A stretch of DNA of 25,028 bases from JBDTSW01 sp039930945 (GTDB taxonomy: Bacteria > Actinomycetota > Thermoleophilia > Solirubrobacterales > 70-9), in the NCBI GenBank assembly GCA_039930945.1, contig JBDTSW010000020.1:1-25028 (forward strand), given 5' to 3'. The number at the start of each line of letters is the position of its first letter. Position 1 is the first letter of the stretch. Both the position numbers and the translations under genes were made by a program. The notes under the pieces are model-generated. The model was not told where the DNA came from and searched no databases. It was given only the letters and a program-made list of their open reading frames with translations. Shown here piece after piece: positions 14,416-22,589 of this stretch.

Positions 14416-16500
14416 CTAGGGGACGCCGTTGAGCTCGTCGGCGACCGCGAGCAGGTCGCCCTCGCCGTAGAAGTCGACCGCGATCAGGTGCGGCGTCAGG
14501 CCGCGCTTCGAGGCGCAGCGCTGCGCCCGGTCCAGGAGGAAGTCGTGAGCGTTCACCTTGGCGGCATTGGAGGGCTTGGCCGCCGGGTCGGTGTTGATCC
14601 AGTTGTTGATCAGAAACAGCGGGTTGTCGCCGACCCCGCGGTTCGGGGCGCAGTCCATCTCCGACGGCGCCTTGAAGTCGTAGCCGGTCTCCTGGAAGAA
14701 GTCGTAGGCCAGGCGGTACCAGGGGGCGCCGCCGGCGCGGTTCTCGGCCAGCACGATCACGCGCCTGTCCGCGTCGATCAGCTCTTGCAGCGTCGGCAGC
14801 TCGGGGCCCAGCGGCCCGTCGTAGGTGCGGTCTGCAAGCCCGCTGTCCTCGAAGGCCTTGACCACGTCGGCCGGGGTCACGTAGTCCTCGATCACGATCA
14901 CCAGCACCTCGTTGGGGTGCTGGTCGAGGAAGACGTCTATCTCGCGCAGGGTGTCGACCATGTCGATCGCTCCCAGCTCGCAGAAGCCGTGGCAGAGGTA
15001 GGGCTTTGATTTGCCCTCCGGCCGGGCGATCCCCATACGCAAGCGATCGGCGGCCGCGGTGAACTGCCGCCCCAGCTCGTCGTCGGTCTGTTCGCTGAGC
15101 TTGTTCGGGCCGCGAGCGAAGTCGGTGTACACCCGGCGCCCGGGGAATCCGTAGTAGGCGTCGATCAGGAGGCCGCGGACGCCGTCGTCGAGCTGGCTGG
15201 GGATCGTCTGATCGTGCATCGGGAACAGCAGGCCGGGGTAGTCGGCAGCGGCCATCGAGTTGTGCGTCGCGGGGAACACGACCTCGTCGAGGGTGCGGTC
15301 GCAGAGCTCCTCGCTGCCGTTGCAGCCGCTGGCTGCCCCCTCGCCGATGCCGGTGTCGTCGCCGCGTGCGACCACGAGGACGGCCACGGCGGTGGCGACA
15401 CCGACCGCGCCCAGGAGGACCCACCGCAGCGCCTGGGCGCTGCGCTCACGGGTCTCGGCGCGACGCTCGATCGGGCCGGCGACCATGTCCAGCAGCTCGC
15501 TGGCGCCGACGAAGGCGAGCGCCAGCCCGGCGGCGAGGGCGACAATCCGCACCGCCAGGTCGGGGGAGACGAAGACGAAGATCCCGGCCGCCAGCAGTCC
15601 CAGCGCGCGCAACACTCTTCCAGTCGCCGTGCGGGGCGAGCGCTCGAAGGCCGCTCGCAGGCGGCGCAGCCCGCCGGCCGCGTCGGCCGGGCGCAGTAGC
15701 GATGTCGAGGCCCCGGCGATCACCGCCCCGGCGAAGCACAGGGCGAGGTTCCAGTCGCGCAGGTCTGCCAGCAGCGCGCTCCACAGCGAGCGCGAGGCGG
15801 CCTCGGCGCCCGCGTCGGAGGCCGCATGGGCCAGCAGCGCCTCGCCGACCGCGTAGCCGACGACCATCAGGGCTCCGGTCGCCGCCACCCCCAGCGCAGC
15901 CCCGGTCAGCCCCGCCCGCCGGTCGCCGGCGGCGAACACGCCCAGCGAGAGGCACAGCAGGGCAAGGATCGGAGCCATGATCGGGATCGACCCCAGCTCG
16001 ATCTGGATCAGGTCGGTGCCCGCGCCGATCTCGGAGAAGCTGATCAGCTCGGCGCGAAAGCCGTCGGGAATTGCCTTCGCCGCCTCGGGGCTGACCGCGC
16101 GCAGCGCCTCCTCGGCGAGCACCCCGAAGTTGGCTACGGTGACGGCCGCGCTGTCCTCGCCCTTGCCGAAGGCGGCCTTGTGCGCCTCGACGATCCCGGT
16201 CCGCAGGGCCGCCTGGAAGGGCTCGGTGCCCGCCAGCCCAGAGACGACTGCCTCGATCACGGCACGGAAGGCGACCACGTCGGGATTTGCCCGCTCCAAC
16301 TGCTCGGCGACCAGGACCCCGACCTCGTCGCGGGTGGCGTCGTCGTCGAGAGTGCCCACCGCGCGGTCGGCGAAGCGGTCGGCGTCGACGAGGTTGCGCT
16401 CGGTGTAGATCGCGAGTTCGCCGATCAGCAGGAAGAGGCAGCCGATCGAGATCAGCGCGATCGCGGCCACCCGGCGCGTCCCTGCTCCCAAGCTGGGCAC
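14416..16500 (-). CDS. Multi-pass membrane protein with C-terminal PI-PLC-like phosphodiesterase domain
   Basis: 694 residues. One N-terminal helix (VAAIALISIGCLFLLIGELAIY) is followed by an outside domain of about 150 residues, then about six more hydrophobic helices (residues 170-385). The last 290 residues resemble the PLC-like phosphodiesterase superfamily: FPATHNSMAAADYP carries a candidate catalytic His (near 412), GVRGLLIDAYYG follows, and CHGFCELG (near 503) has the second candidate His. Cysteines at the domain edges suggest disulfides and hence an outside location. Such TIM-barrel enzymes cleave phosphodiester bonds in glycerophospholipids or phosphoinositides; the substrate here is not known. 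The start is GTG 16500 with TAGGCT six nt upstream. No close named family is recognised for the membrane half. Confidence 0.8.
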   Translation of the reverse strand: MPSLGAGTRRVAAIALISIGCLFLLIGELAIYTERNLVDADRFADRAVGTLDDDATRDEVGVLVAEQLERANPDVVAFRAVIEAVVSGLAGTEPFQAALRTGIVEAHKAAFGKGEDSAAVTVANFGVLAEEALRAVSPEAAKAIPDGFRAELISFSEIGAGTDLIQIELGSIPIMAPILALLCLSLGVFAAGDRRAGLTGAALGVAATGALMVVGYAVGEALLAHAASDAGAEAASRSLWSALLADLRDWNLALCFAGAVIAGASTSLLRPADAAGGLRRLRAAFERSPRTATGRVLRALGLLAAGIFVFVSPDLAVRIVALAAGLALAFVGASELLDMVAGPIERRAETRERSAQALRWVLLGAVGVATAVAVLVVARGDDTGIGEGAASGCNGSEELCDRTLDEVVFPATHNSMAAADYPGLLFPMHDQTIPSQLDDGVRGLLIDAYYGFPGRRVYTDFARGPNKLSEQTDDELGRQFTAAADRLRMGIARPEGKSKPYLCHGFCELGAIDMVDTLREIDVFLDQHPNEVLVIVIEDYVTPADVVKAFEDSGLADRTYDGPLGPELPTLQELIDADRRVIVLAENRAGGAPWYRLAYDFFQETGYDFKAPSEMDCAPNRGVGDNPLFLINNWINTDPAAKPSNAAKVNAHDFLLDRAQRCASKRGLTPHLIAVDFYGEGDLLAVADELNGVP

Positions 16501-16506
16501 GCGGGC

Positions 16507-16536
16507 AGCCTAGCCACAGGCGCAGCGCGATGTCCG
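16507..16536 (-). promoter_or_regulatory. Candidate promoter of the PI-PLC-like gene (leaderless)
   Basis: Minus strand CGGACA (16531-16536), an 18-nt spacer, TAGGCT (16507-16512), then 6 nt to the GTG start. Transcription would start at or next to the start codon, and no Shine-Dalgarno is present. Confidence 0.45.
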
Positions 16537-16573
16537 CGTTCCGCGCCCCTAGACTCGGGCGGAAAGCGCACGG

Positions 16574-17383
16574 ATGGCCATCACCGCCTCGATCTTCTCG
16601 GACTTCTGGAACGACCAGCTGGTCGCCCACGACCGGCAGTGGGTGTTCATGGTGCTGTTGGGGCTGATCCTCTCCTTCGGCTTCATCCGCCTGTCGACCA
16701 GGCTGATGCGCAGCCCGAGGGCCCCCTGGTGGCCCGGCAGCATCGTCAGCGAGGGCGGCGTTCATCTGCACCACCTGGTCTTCGGGATCGTGTTGATGAT
16801 GGCCGCGGGCACGATCAGCTTCGCCGGCTTCGCGGTGAGCCCGATCTACGAGATCTGCGCCTTCGCCTTCGGGATCGGCATCGGCCTGACGATCGACGAG
16901 TTCGCGCTCTGGGTGCACCTCGACGACGTCTACTGGGCCAAGGAGGGGCGCTCGTCGGTCGACGCGGCGGTGATCGCCAGCGCGCTGATGGGGCTGGTGA
17001 TAGTGGGCGTGAGGCCGTTCGAGGTCGAGACCGGCAGTGCAGAAGCGATCATCGCCACGATCCTCGGCGCCGGGCTGTCGGTCGGCGTGGTGGTCATCTG
17101 CTTCCTCAAGGGGCGGCTGCTTCACGGCGTCCTCGGCTTCCTCGTGTCGCCGCTGGCGATCTACGGAGCCTGCCGAATCGGCAAGCCCGACTCCGCCTGG
17201 GCGCGGCGCGTCTACGGCGACCGCAACCCGAAAAAGCAGCGCAAGTCCGAGCTGCGCTTTCGGCCACAGCGACGCACCGAGCGCATCAAGGAGCGCGCCC
17301 GCGACGCGATCGGCGGCGTCACGGGGGCGGAGTACGAGGCCCGCCACCCCGCCCCTGCAGACGACGACGAACAGCAGCCCTAG
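16574..17383 (+). CDS. Conserved integral membrane protein of unknown function
   Basis: 269 residues with about six hydrophobic segments: VFMVLLGLILSFGFIRL, HHLVFGIVLMMAAGTISFAGFAV, ICAFAFGIGIGLTIDEFALW, AVIASALMGLVIVGV, AIIATILGAGLSVGVVVICFLKG and LHGVLGFLVSPLAIYGA. Notable polar residues lie in or near the membrane: EGGVHLHHLVFG (three His) and DEFALWVHLDDVYW (several acids and a His), which could form a metal site. The C-terminal 70 residues are a basic tail (KKQRKSELRFRPQRR) ending in an acidic stretch. The family occurs in actinobacteria without assigned function. A TAGACT box at 16550-16555 gives a short leader with GGAAAG before the ATG. Its stop overlaps the convergent gene's stop by 4 nt. 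Confidence 0.75.
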   Translation: MAITASIFSDFWNDQLVAHDRQWVFMVLLGLILSFGFIRLSTRLMRSPRAPWWPGSIVSEGGVHLHHLVFGIVLMMAAGTISFAGFAVSPIYEICAFAFGIGIGLTIDEFALWVHLDDVYWAKEGRSSVDAAVIASALMGLVIVGVRPFEVETGSAEAIIATILGAGLSVGVVVICFLKGRLLHGVLGFLVSPLAIYGACRIGKPDSAWARRVYGDRNPKKQRKSELRFRPQRRTERIKERARDAIGGVTGAEYEARHPAPADDDEQQP

Positions 17384-18111
17384 GCGGCGGGTCGCCCGGA
17401 GATCAGGTGGTGGGTGGCGACGACCGCGGCCAGGGCGAACAGCGGGGCGGTCAGGCCTTCGGCCAGCACCGCGCCCAGCCAGTCGCCGAAGAACCCGTCT
17501 CCGAGGATGGAGGGCCCGCCGGCGTAGAGCAGGTTCGCGAGCTGGTCGCCGATGATCAGCACCGGGGCGAGGAGCAAGAGCACCCGCCAGAAGTTCCCGC
17601 GGACGAGCTCGCGGCTGCGGCGGAAGGCCGCCCGCACGCCCCGGCCCTCGATCTCGACCACGGGTGCGGCCAGCACGAACCAGCTGAAGGCAACCACACC
17701 AGGGGCGATCAGCAGGACCAGGCCCACCGCGACCACCGCCGCGAAGAGGACGTCGACGGCGGCCAGGCGCAGATAGGGGATCCTGGGGGCGATCTCCGCG
17801 AGGCCGCGGCGGATCCCGCTTCGGCGGCCGCCGACGGCCGCCGCGACCACGCCGGTGTAGAAGACGTCGCCGATGGTGGCGGTGGCGGTGATCGTCAGCG
17901 CTGCTCCGATCACCGCGAAACGGGCGACCCCGTCCTCGATGTCGATGTCCTCGAGGCTGTAGGTGGCCGCCTCCAGCAGCCCGATCGGCACGAACACGAT
18001 CAGCGCCGCGACGAACAGCAGCGGGAAGTTCTCGCGCAGCGCGGCGGCCGACTCCCGCACGACCTCCCCCAGCGCCAGCTTGCCGGGCTGTGGGGTCTCG
18101 TGCTCGCTCAT
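17380..18111 (-). CDS. Integral membrane protein, YciC/GPDPase-membrane-domain-like
   Basis: 243 residues with about six hydrophobic segments and the paired pattern seen in YciC-like and glycerophosphodiesterase membrane domains: GEVVRESAAALRENFPLLFVAALIVFVPIGLL at the N-terminus, a long middle hairpin (LRLAAVDVLFAAVVAVGLVLLIAPGVVAFSWFVLAAPVVEIEG), then the helix FRRSRELVRGNFWRVLLLLAPV. The segment APVVEIEGRGVRAAFRRS with the following RGNFWRV is characteristic of this group. No catalytic domain is attached and the function is unknown. The ATG at 18111 has GGAG directly before it and TAGCTT 6 nt upstream. The stop overlaps the preceding plus-strand gene's stop (CTAG). Confidence 0.72.
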   Translation of the reverse strand: MSEHETPQPGKLALGEVVRESAAALRENFPLLFVAALIVFVPIGLLEAATYSLEDIDIEDGVARFAVIGAALTITATATIGDVFYTGVVAAAVGGRRSGIRRGLAEIAPRIPYLRLAAVDVLFAAVVAVGLVLLIAPGVVAFSWFVLAAPVVEIEGRGVRAAFRRSRELVRGNFWRVLLLLAPVLIIGDQLANLLYAGGPSILGDGFFGDWLGAVLAEGLTAPLFALAAVVATHHLISGRPAA

Positions 18112-18117
18112 CTCCAG

Positions 18118-18123
18118 AAGCTA
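18118..18123 (-). promoter_or_regulatory. Candidate -10 box of the YciC-like gene (leaderless)
   Basis: Minus strand TAGCTT, 6 nt, ATG 18111. The same TANNNT-N6 arrangement is seen at the ABC-F and PI-PLC-like genes. No -35 is apparent. Confidence 0.3.
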
Positions 18124-18192
18124 GAGCCTGACCACGATCGCCGCGGTGATCAATCGGGTGAGGGCGTCGGTCTCATGGCCGAGGGCATCTCC

Positions 18193-18198
18193 TATCGT
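18193..18198 (+). promoter_or_regulatory. Candidate -10 box of the ABC exporter operon (near-leaderless)
   Basis: TATCGT followed by 8 nt and the GTG start at 18207. No good -35 is visible and there is no strong Shine-Dalgarno. Confidence 0.3.
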
Positions 18199-18206
18199 GG
18201 GCGGCA

Positions 18207-19093
<887 letters not shown>

Positions 19094-19097
<4 letters not shown>

Positions 19098-19876
19098 ACG
19101 AGGTCAGGGTCAGGCGACTGGACCCGGCCGCGATCACCGGAATCATGAGCCGCGAGGTCGCCAACTTCCGCACCTTCTGGGTGTCGACGACCTTCTCCAG
19201 CGTGCTCGAGCCGGTGATCTACCTGCTCGCCTTCGGCCTCGGGCTCGGCGCGACCCTGGTCAACCGCGTCGATGGCATCTCCTACGTCGAGTTCGTCGGC
19301 ACCGGGATGGTGGCCACCGCGGTGATCTTCGCCAGCGCCCTGCCGGCGATGTTCGGGACGTTCGTCAAGCACCGCTTCCAGCGCACCTATGACGCGATCC
19401 TCGCGGCCCCCGTCTCGGTCGAGGAGCTGGTCACGGCGGAGATGCTGTGGATCGGGCTGCGCGCCGGCTTCTACGGCTGCTTTCCGATCGTCGTCACGAT
19501 GTTCTTCGGCCTCGACCCCTCGCCCGGGATGCTGTTGATCCCGTTCTTCAGCTTCATCACCGCGCTTGGGTTCGCCGCCTTCGGCATCGCCGTCGCCGGC
19601 TCGGTCGACAAGATCGATCAGTTCAACTACGTGACGACGCTGGTGATCACGCCGCTGTTCCTGGTCGCGGGCACGTTCTTTCCGATCGACCAGCTGCCCC
19701 AGGGGGTGCAGGCCGCCGCGCAGCTCAATCCCCTGCACCAGCTCGTCGTGCTGGTCCGCCACGCCGCCTTCGGCTTCGTCTCAACCGACCTGATCCGGGT
19801 GGCCGTGTTGATCGGCTTCATGCTGGTGATGTGGCGGCTCGCCGTCCGGCAGATGACCAAGACCCTGATCGACTGA
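19094..19876 (+). CDS. ABC-2 type transporter permease (DrrB/NodJ type)
   Basis: 260 residues with six predicted helices in the ABC-2 membrane plan. The amphipathic entry (ITGIMSREVANFRTFWVSTTFSSVLEPVIYLLAFGLGLG) and the block FVGTGMVATAVIFASALPAMFGTFVKHRFQRTYDAILAAPVS are characteristic of NodJ/DrrB permeases, and the late VTTLVITPLFLVAGTFFPIDQLP is the conserved ABC-2 loop. GTG 19094 overlaps the ATPase stop as GTGA and is preceded by GAGGAGG at good spacing, so the pair is translationally coupled. It would form a dimer with two copies of the upstream ATPase. Nothing nearby identifies the exported compound. Confidence 0.92.
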
Positions 19877-19965
19877 TCGGGCAGCAGGCGAAGCCGTGAG
19901 CGCCCGCCGCCCGGCTGAGGCGACGGTGCTGCTCCCGGTTTCGGCGAAGCGGCGCTTAGCGCGCG

Positions 19966-20163
19966 CTAGGCAGGCTTGACGTTGACGGCCTTGGGGCCGC
20001 GGTCTGAATCCTCGGCATCGAAGGAGACCTTCGCCCCCTCCTCGAGGGAACTGCCGTCGGAGATGCCGCTTTGGTGAACGAAGAGGTCCTTGCCGCCCTC
20101 ATCAGGCGTGATGAAGCCAAATCGCTTCTCGTCGTTGAACCACTTCACCGTTCCGGTTGCCAT
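19966..20163 (-). CDS. Cold-shock domain protein (CspA family)
   Basis: 65 residues, a single cold-shock OB fold. The RNA-binding motifs are GTVKWFNDEKRFGFITPD (RNP1-like KRFGFI; most relatives have KGFGFI or KGYGFI, so Arg replaces the usual Gly) and DLFVHQSGI (RNP2). The C-terminus is PKAVNVKPA. It binds single-stranded RNA or DNA as an RNA chaperone. ATG 20163 has AGGAG 6 nt upstream; the in-frame extension to 20247 has no Shine-Dalgarno and covers the leader. A long GC-rich leader of up to about 150 nt with inverted repeats precedes it, as in many cold-shock mRNAs. Cold regulation itself cannot be read from the sequence. Confidence 0.95.
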   Translation of the reverse strand: MATGTVKWFNDEKRFGFITPDEGGKDLFVHQSGISDGSSLEEGAKVSFDAEDSDRGPKAVNVKPA

Positions 20164-20260
20164 GAAAACTCCTGTGTCTAGTGCTGACCGATATAGAGCG
20201 CCGGACCCTACAGGGCCGGGTCCCGTAGCGGGTCGCGGGGTTGGCATGGGCTCCGGGTAG

Positions 20261-20318
20261 ACGGCGTCGGGGCCCCGCTCCCGAAGGAGCGAGGCCCCGA
20301 GGGGCCAGCCGACGCCGT
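20261..20318 (-). terminator. Long two-tier hairpin after the lipoprotein gene
   Basis: Outer arms ACGGCGTCGG (20261-20270) and CCGACGCCGT (20309-20318) enclose a second stem (GGGCCCCGCTC pairing with GAGCGAGGCCCC, about 20271-20298). It begins 3 nt after the lipoprotein stop on the minus strand. There is no U-tract, so it may act as a transcript-end stabiliser or a Rho-assisted terminator. Confidence 0.6.
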
Positions 20319-20320
20319 GG

Positions 20321-21127
20321 CTAGTTGCCGGGCTCGTAGCTGACCAGCTCCGCGCGGCCGCCGGCGCCGTCGGTGTGCACGCTCAGCACCTGGCCGACGC
20401 CGGGTGCGTAGAACTTCAGCTCCTGCACCTTGGGCTCGGTCGGCACCAGGTCGCGGGTCATGAGGACGTTGCGGTCGAATGAACCGAACGGCACCTCGAC
20501 CTGCTCCTCGCCCACCGTGACCACGGCGCCCTCGTCCTCGGCCTCGCCCTTGTAGTACTCCTGGCGATAGGACATCCCGGGCTCGGGGTTGGCGGGCAGC
20601 GCGATCCCGGCCTCGGCCCCGTCGACCCCGGCCTCGAATGACCCGGCCCGGCTCGAGACCTTGCCGTTGCGGTACTCGGCGGTGTCCTCGCCCAGATACC
20701 AGACGTTGCCGGCCGAGTCCTGGGCATACCAGTCGTCGGTGACCTCGAGCGGCTCCCCGTTCTCGGTCAACGTGTCGCGCACCACCCGGGCCTCGACTCC
20801 GTTGGCGATCGTCTTGGTCTTGTCGAGCACCTTGACGACCACCCTCTCCTCGGCCCCCGTCGTGTCTGTCTCGCGGTAGACCCACCTGCTGCCCGGAGTC
20901 AAGGGGAAGTAGGGGTTGTCGATCTCGGTGGTGAACTCGGCCGGATCGAGGTTGGCCGGCTCGCTGCCCTGGGGCAGCCCGTGATCGCTGACGCTGGTCT
21001 CACCGCCATTCGGCTCGCTGGCCGTCGTGGTGCTGTCGCCGTCGGAGCCGCCACAGGCCACGACGGCGAGCGCCGCGAAGCCCACGGCGAGCACGGCGGC
21101 GGTCTTCCCGGTCAATGATGTGAACAT
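20321..21127 (-). CDS. Secreted lipoprotein of unknown function
   Basis: 268 residues. A signal peptide (charged MFTSLTGK, hydrophobic AAVLAVGFAALAVVA) ends in a lipobox with Cys25 (VVAC), followed by a Gly/Ser/Thr-rich linker. The mature part is beta-rich, with PYFPLTPGSRWVYRETD (near 74-90), IANGVEARVVRDTL and a repeated pattern of short strands. This domain is recognisable as a recurrent actinobacterial lipoprotein type but has no assigned function to my knowledge. It would be anchored on the outer face of the membrane. GAGGAG lies 5 nt before the ATG. Upstream at 21172-21221 are paired TTTCATC-type heptamers that also occur before the PepSY-like gene, so the two are probably coregulated. 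It is transcribed divergently from the leader ORF/baeRF operon. Confidence 0.82.
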   Translation of the reverse strand: MFTSLTGKTAAVLAVGFAALAVVACGGSDGDSTTTASEPNGGETSVSDHGLPQGSEPANLDPAEFTTEIDNPYFPLTPGSRWVYRETDTTGAEERVVVKVLDKTKTIANGVEARVVRDTLTENGEPLEVTDDWYAQDSAGNVWYLGEDTAEYRNGKVSSRAGSFEAGVDGAEAGIALPANPEPGMSYRQEYYKGEAEDEGAVVTVGEEQVEVPFGSFDRNVLMTRDLVPTEPKVQELKFYAPGVGQVLSVHTDGAGGRAELVSYEPGN

Positions 21128-21171
21128 GGTCGCTCCTCAGATCGTTTGCGCCCCGCACCCTCGCCCGATCA

Positions 21172-21221
21172 GGTGAAAGCCAGATGAAACGCCACTAGGC
21201 GGATTTCATCCCGGTTTCATC
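21172..21221. promoter_or_regulatory. Double direct-repeat operator (dyad) for an OmpR/PhoB-type regulator
   Basis: Four heptamers: GGTGAAA (21172-21178), GATGAAA (21183-21189), then in opposite orientation TTTCATC (21204-21210) and TTTCATC (21215-21221). Within each pair the repeats are exactly 11 nt apart, the spacing used by winged-helix response regulators binding head to tail. The two pairs mirror each other around 21196.5. The element is 45 nt upstream of the lipoprotein ATG and also upstream of the plus-strand promoter of the baeRF operon. The same pair recurs at 24865-24882. Confidence 0.65.
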
Positions 21222-21286
21222 TGACGCTTTGCTCGGCTAGGGATATCCGCAGCCCCTGCGGGAGCGCTCTCGGTGGGGAGCACGGA

Positions 21287-21314
21287 TGTGACTGCGTTTG
21301 CGCGCTCCTAGAAT
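21287..21314 (+). promoter_or_regulatory. Candidate promoter of the leader ORF/baeRF operon
   Basis: TGTGAC (21287-21292), a 16-nt spacer, TAGAAT (21309-21314). A start near 21321 would give a leader of about 30 nt that contains the GAGAGG ribosome-binding site of the short ORF at 21351. Confidence 0.4.
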
Positions 21315-21350
21315 CCGGGATCAGAAGCGAAGAGCCGACGAGAGGTGTGA

Positions 21351-21419
21351 ATGATGTCCGAAGTCGACCTGATCGATCGCAGCGTCGAGAAGACGAACGT
21401 CCCGAAGCTCGCAGGATGA
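21351..21419 (+). CDS. 22-residue leader ORF, possible truncated DUF2267-type N-terminus
   Basis: A short frame with a better start context than the gene it precedes: GAGAGG ends 5 nt before ATG ATG (21351 or 21354). It stops at TGA 21417-21419, overlapping the baeRF start ATG 21416 by 4 nt (ATGA), a classic translational-coupling arrangement. The peptide contains IDRSVEKTNV, which resembles from memory the opening of DUF2267-type proteins (D-S-V-Q-K-T-N-x-W-L), then diverges and ends at once. It could be a regulatory leader peptide or the stump of a deleted DUF2267 gene. Homology is remembered rather than computed. Confidence 0.45.
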   Translation: MMSEVDLIDRSVEKTNVPKLAG

Positions 21420-22579
21420 TCCCGAACATCGAGTTGCTGAACCCACCTGCCAGCGAGACACCCGCCGAGCTGTTGAGTTGGCGCCCCGAGTACGGCGTCG
21501 TCTCTGTCTACATCCGCGTCGACCCTGGAGATAGAAGCGAGGGCTGGCGCACCGAGGTGCGAAACGGCCTCTCCGGCGTGGTCGGCCCGAGGCGCGGCAG
21601 CGAGGATCACCAGGCGTCGGGGGCCATCAAGGCAACCGCCGAGCGTCTGCAGCGAGATCTCTTAGACCAGCCGCCCCGAGGCGAGCCCGGTGGGCTGATC
21701 GGCTTCGTCGAGATGGCGCGGAAGCAGGGCGAGGAGCGCTGGTACGCGACGCAGATTCCTCCCCGCCGGACTGAGGTCCTCCATGGCCCGGTCGCACAGA
21801 TCCACCCGCTGCTCGAGCTGCTCGATGACGGCGCCCCGCTGGGCGTCGCCGTGGTCTCCTCCGAGCGGATCCGGTTGCTGGACTGGCGCCTGGGGCGCGC
21901 CGACGAGCTTCACAACTGGGAGCTCGAGTACTTCGACGATGACTGGCGCGAGCGAAAGGCCCAGAAGCCCCGTGACCCCGCTCGGGGAAACGCTGTCTCG
22001 GCGGCGGGCCGTGACCAGCACAACCAGCGGGTGGAGGCGAACCGGGAGCGATTCGCCGAGCAGACCGGCGACCTCGCACACGCGGAGGCAAAGAAGCGAG
22101 GTTGGCGCCAGACGCTGATCTTCGGCGACGAGCGCTACGTCCGCCAGTTCACACAGGGCTTCGGCAATGCCTCCGAGCTACGGCATGTCGAGCACACCGA
22201 CCTGATCTCCGAGCCGACCGCACAGATCAAGCGACGCGTAGAGCAGATGCTCCCCGAGCTGAACCGCAGCCGTGAGCGCTCGATGATCGAGCGCATCAAG
22301 GAGGTGGCCTATGCGCAGGCGCGCAGTTCACTCGGGGTGCAGGAGACCTTCCAGGCGCTCCAGGAGGGACGGGTGGAGCACCTCGTGTACGACTCCGCTC
22401 GCGACTACTCCGAGGCCGGGCTGGGGTCGACGGGCGAGGCCGGATCGAGCGGCCCGGCCCTGATCGAGCAGATGATTGCGCTCGCTCTGTCCACCGGCGC
22501 CGCGGTCACGCCCGTGGAGGGCGAGAGCGCCCAGCTGCTCGAGGAACAGGGCGGCGTCGTCTCGCTGCTGCGGTACTAG
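21416..22579 (+). CDS. Archaeo-eukaryotic release factor 1-like protein (baeRF/VLRF1 family)
   Basis: 387 residues from ATG 21416. The three-part plan of bacterial aeRF1-like proteins is visible: an N-terminal domain with VVSVYIRVDPGDRSEGWRTEVRN, a central domain (GVAVVSSERIRLLDWRLGRADEL, then a polar loop AAGRDQHNQRVEANRERF near 195-212, then HAEAKKRGWRQTLIFGDERYV), and a C-terminal domain (ALQEGRVEHLVYDSARDY, IEQMIALALSTGAAVTPVEG) like the third domain of eRF1. The loop sits where eRF1/Vms1 proteins carry the peptidyl-tRNA-hydrolysing GGQ; strict GGQ is absent but a Gly and a Gln are kept. The family is proposed to act on stalled ribosomes. GTG 21347 in frame would add 23 residues but reads through the coupled leader ORF, so ATG 21416 is preferred. 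Confidence 0.8.
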   Translation: MIPNIELLNPPASETPAELLSWRPEYGVVSVYIRVDPGDRSEGWRTEVRNGLSGVVGPRRGSEDHQASGAIKATAERLQRDLLDQPPRGEPGGLIGFVEMARKQGEERWYATQIPPRRTEVLHGPVAQIHPLLELLDDGAPLGVAVVSSERIRLLDWRLGRADELHNWELEYFDDDWRERKAQKPRDPARGNAVSAAGRDQHNQRVEANRERFAEQTGDLAHAEAKKRGWRQTLIFGDERYVRQFTQGFGNASELRHVEHTDLISEPTAQIKRRVEQMLPELNRSRERSMIERIKEVAYAQARSSLGVQETFQALQEGRVEHLVYDSARDYSEAGLGSTGEAGSSGPALIEQMIALALSTGAAVTPVEGESAQLLEEQGGVVSLLRY

Positions 22580-22582
22580 GAT
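22577..22582 (+). promoter_or_regulatory. Candidate -10 box of the CoA-binding gene, built on the baeRF stop codon
   Basis: TAGGAT begins with the TAG stop of the baeRF gene and lies 7 nt before the ATG at 22590. It would allow a leaderless transcript in addition to readthrough from the baeRF operon. Confidence 0.35.
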
Positions 22583-22589
22583 CGCCCGT

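Noticed and set aside
19957..19968. TAGCGCGCGCTA palindrome at the cold-shock gene stop
   Set aside because: A self-complementary GC run is expected often in this composition and it has no loop or U-tract to act as a terminator.
19896..19979. 27-codon ORF after the ABC permease reading ATVLLPVSAKRRLARA, reminiscent of a CofC-type N-terminus
   Set aside because: It is too short, lacks a ribosome-binding site, overlaps the cold-shock gene end on the other strand, and the resemblance is a few residues only.
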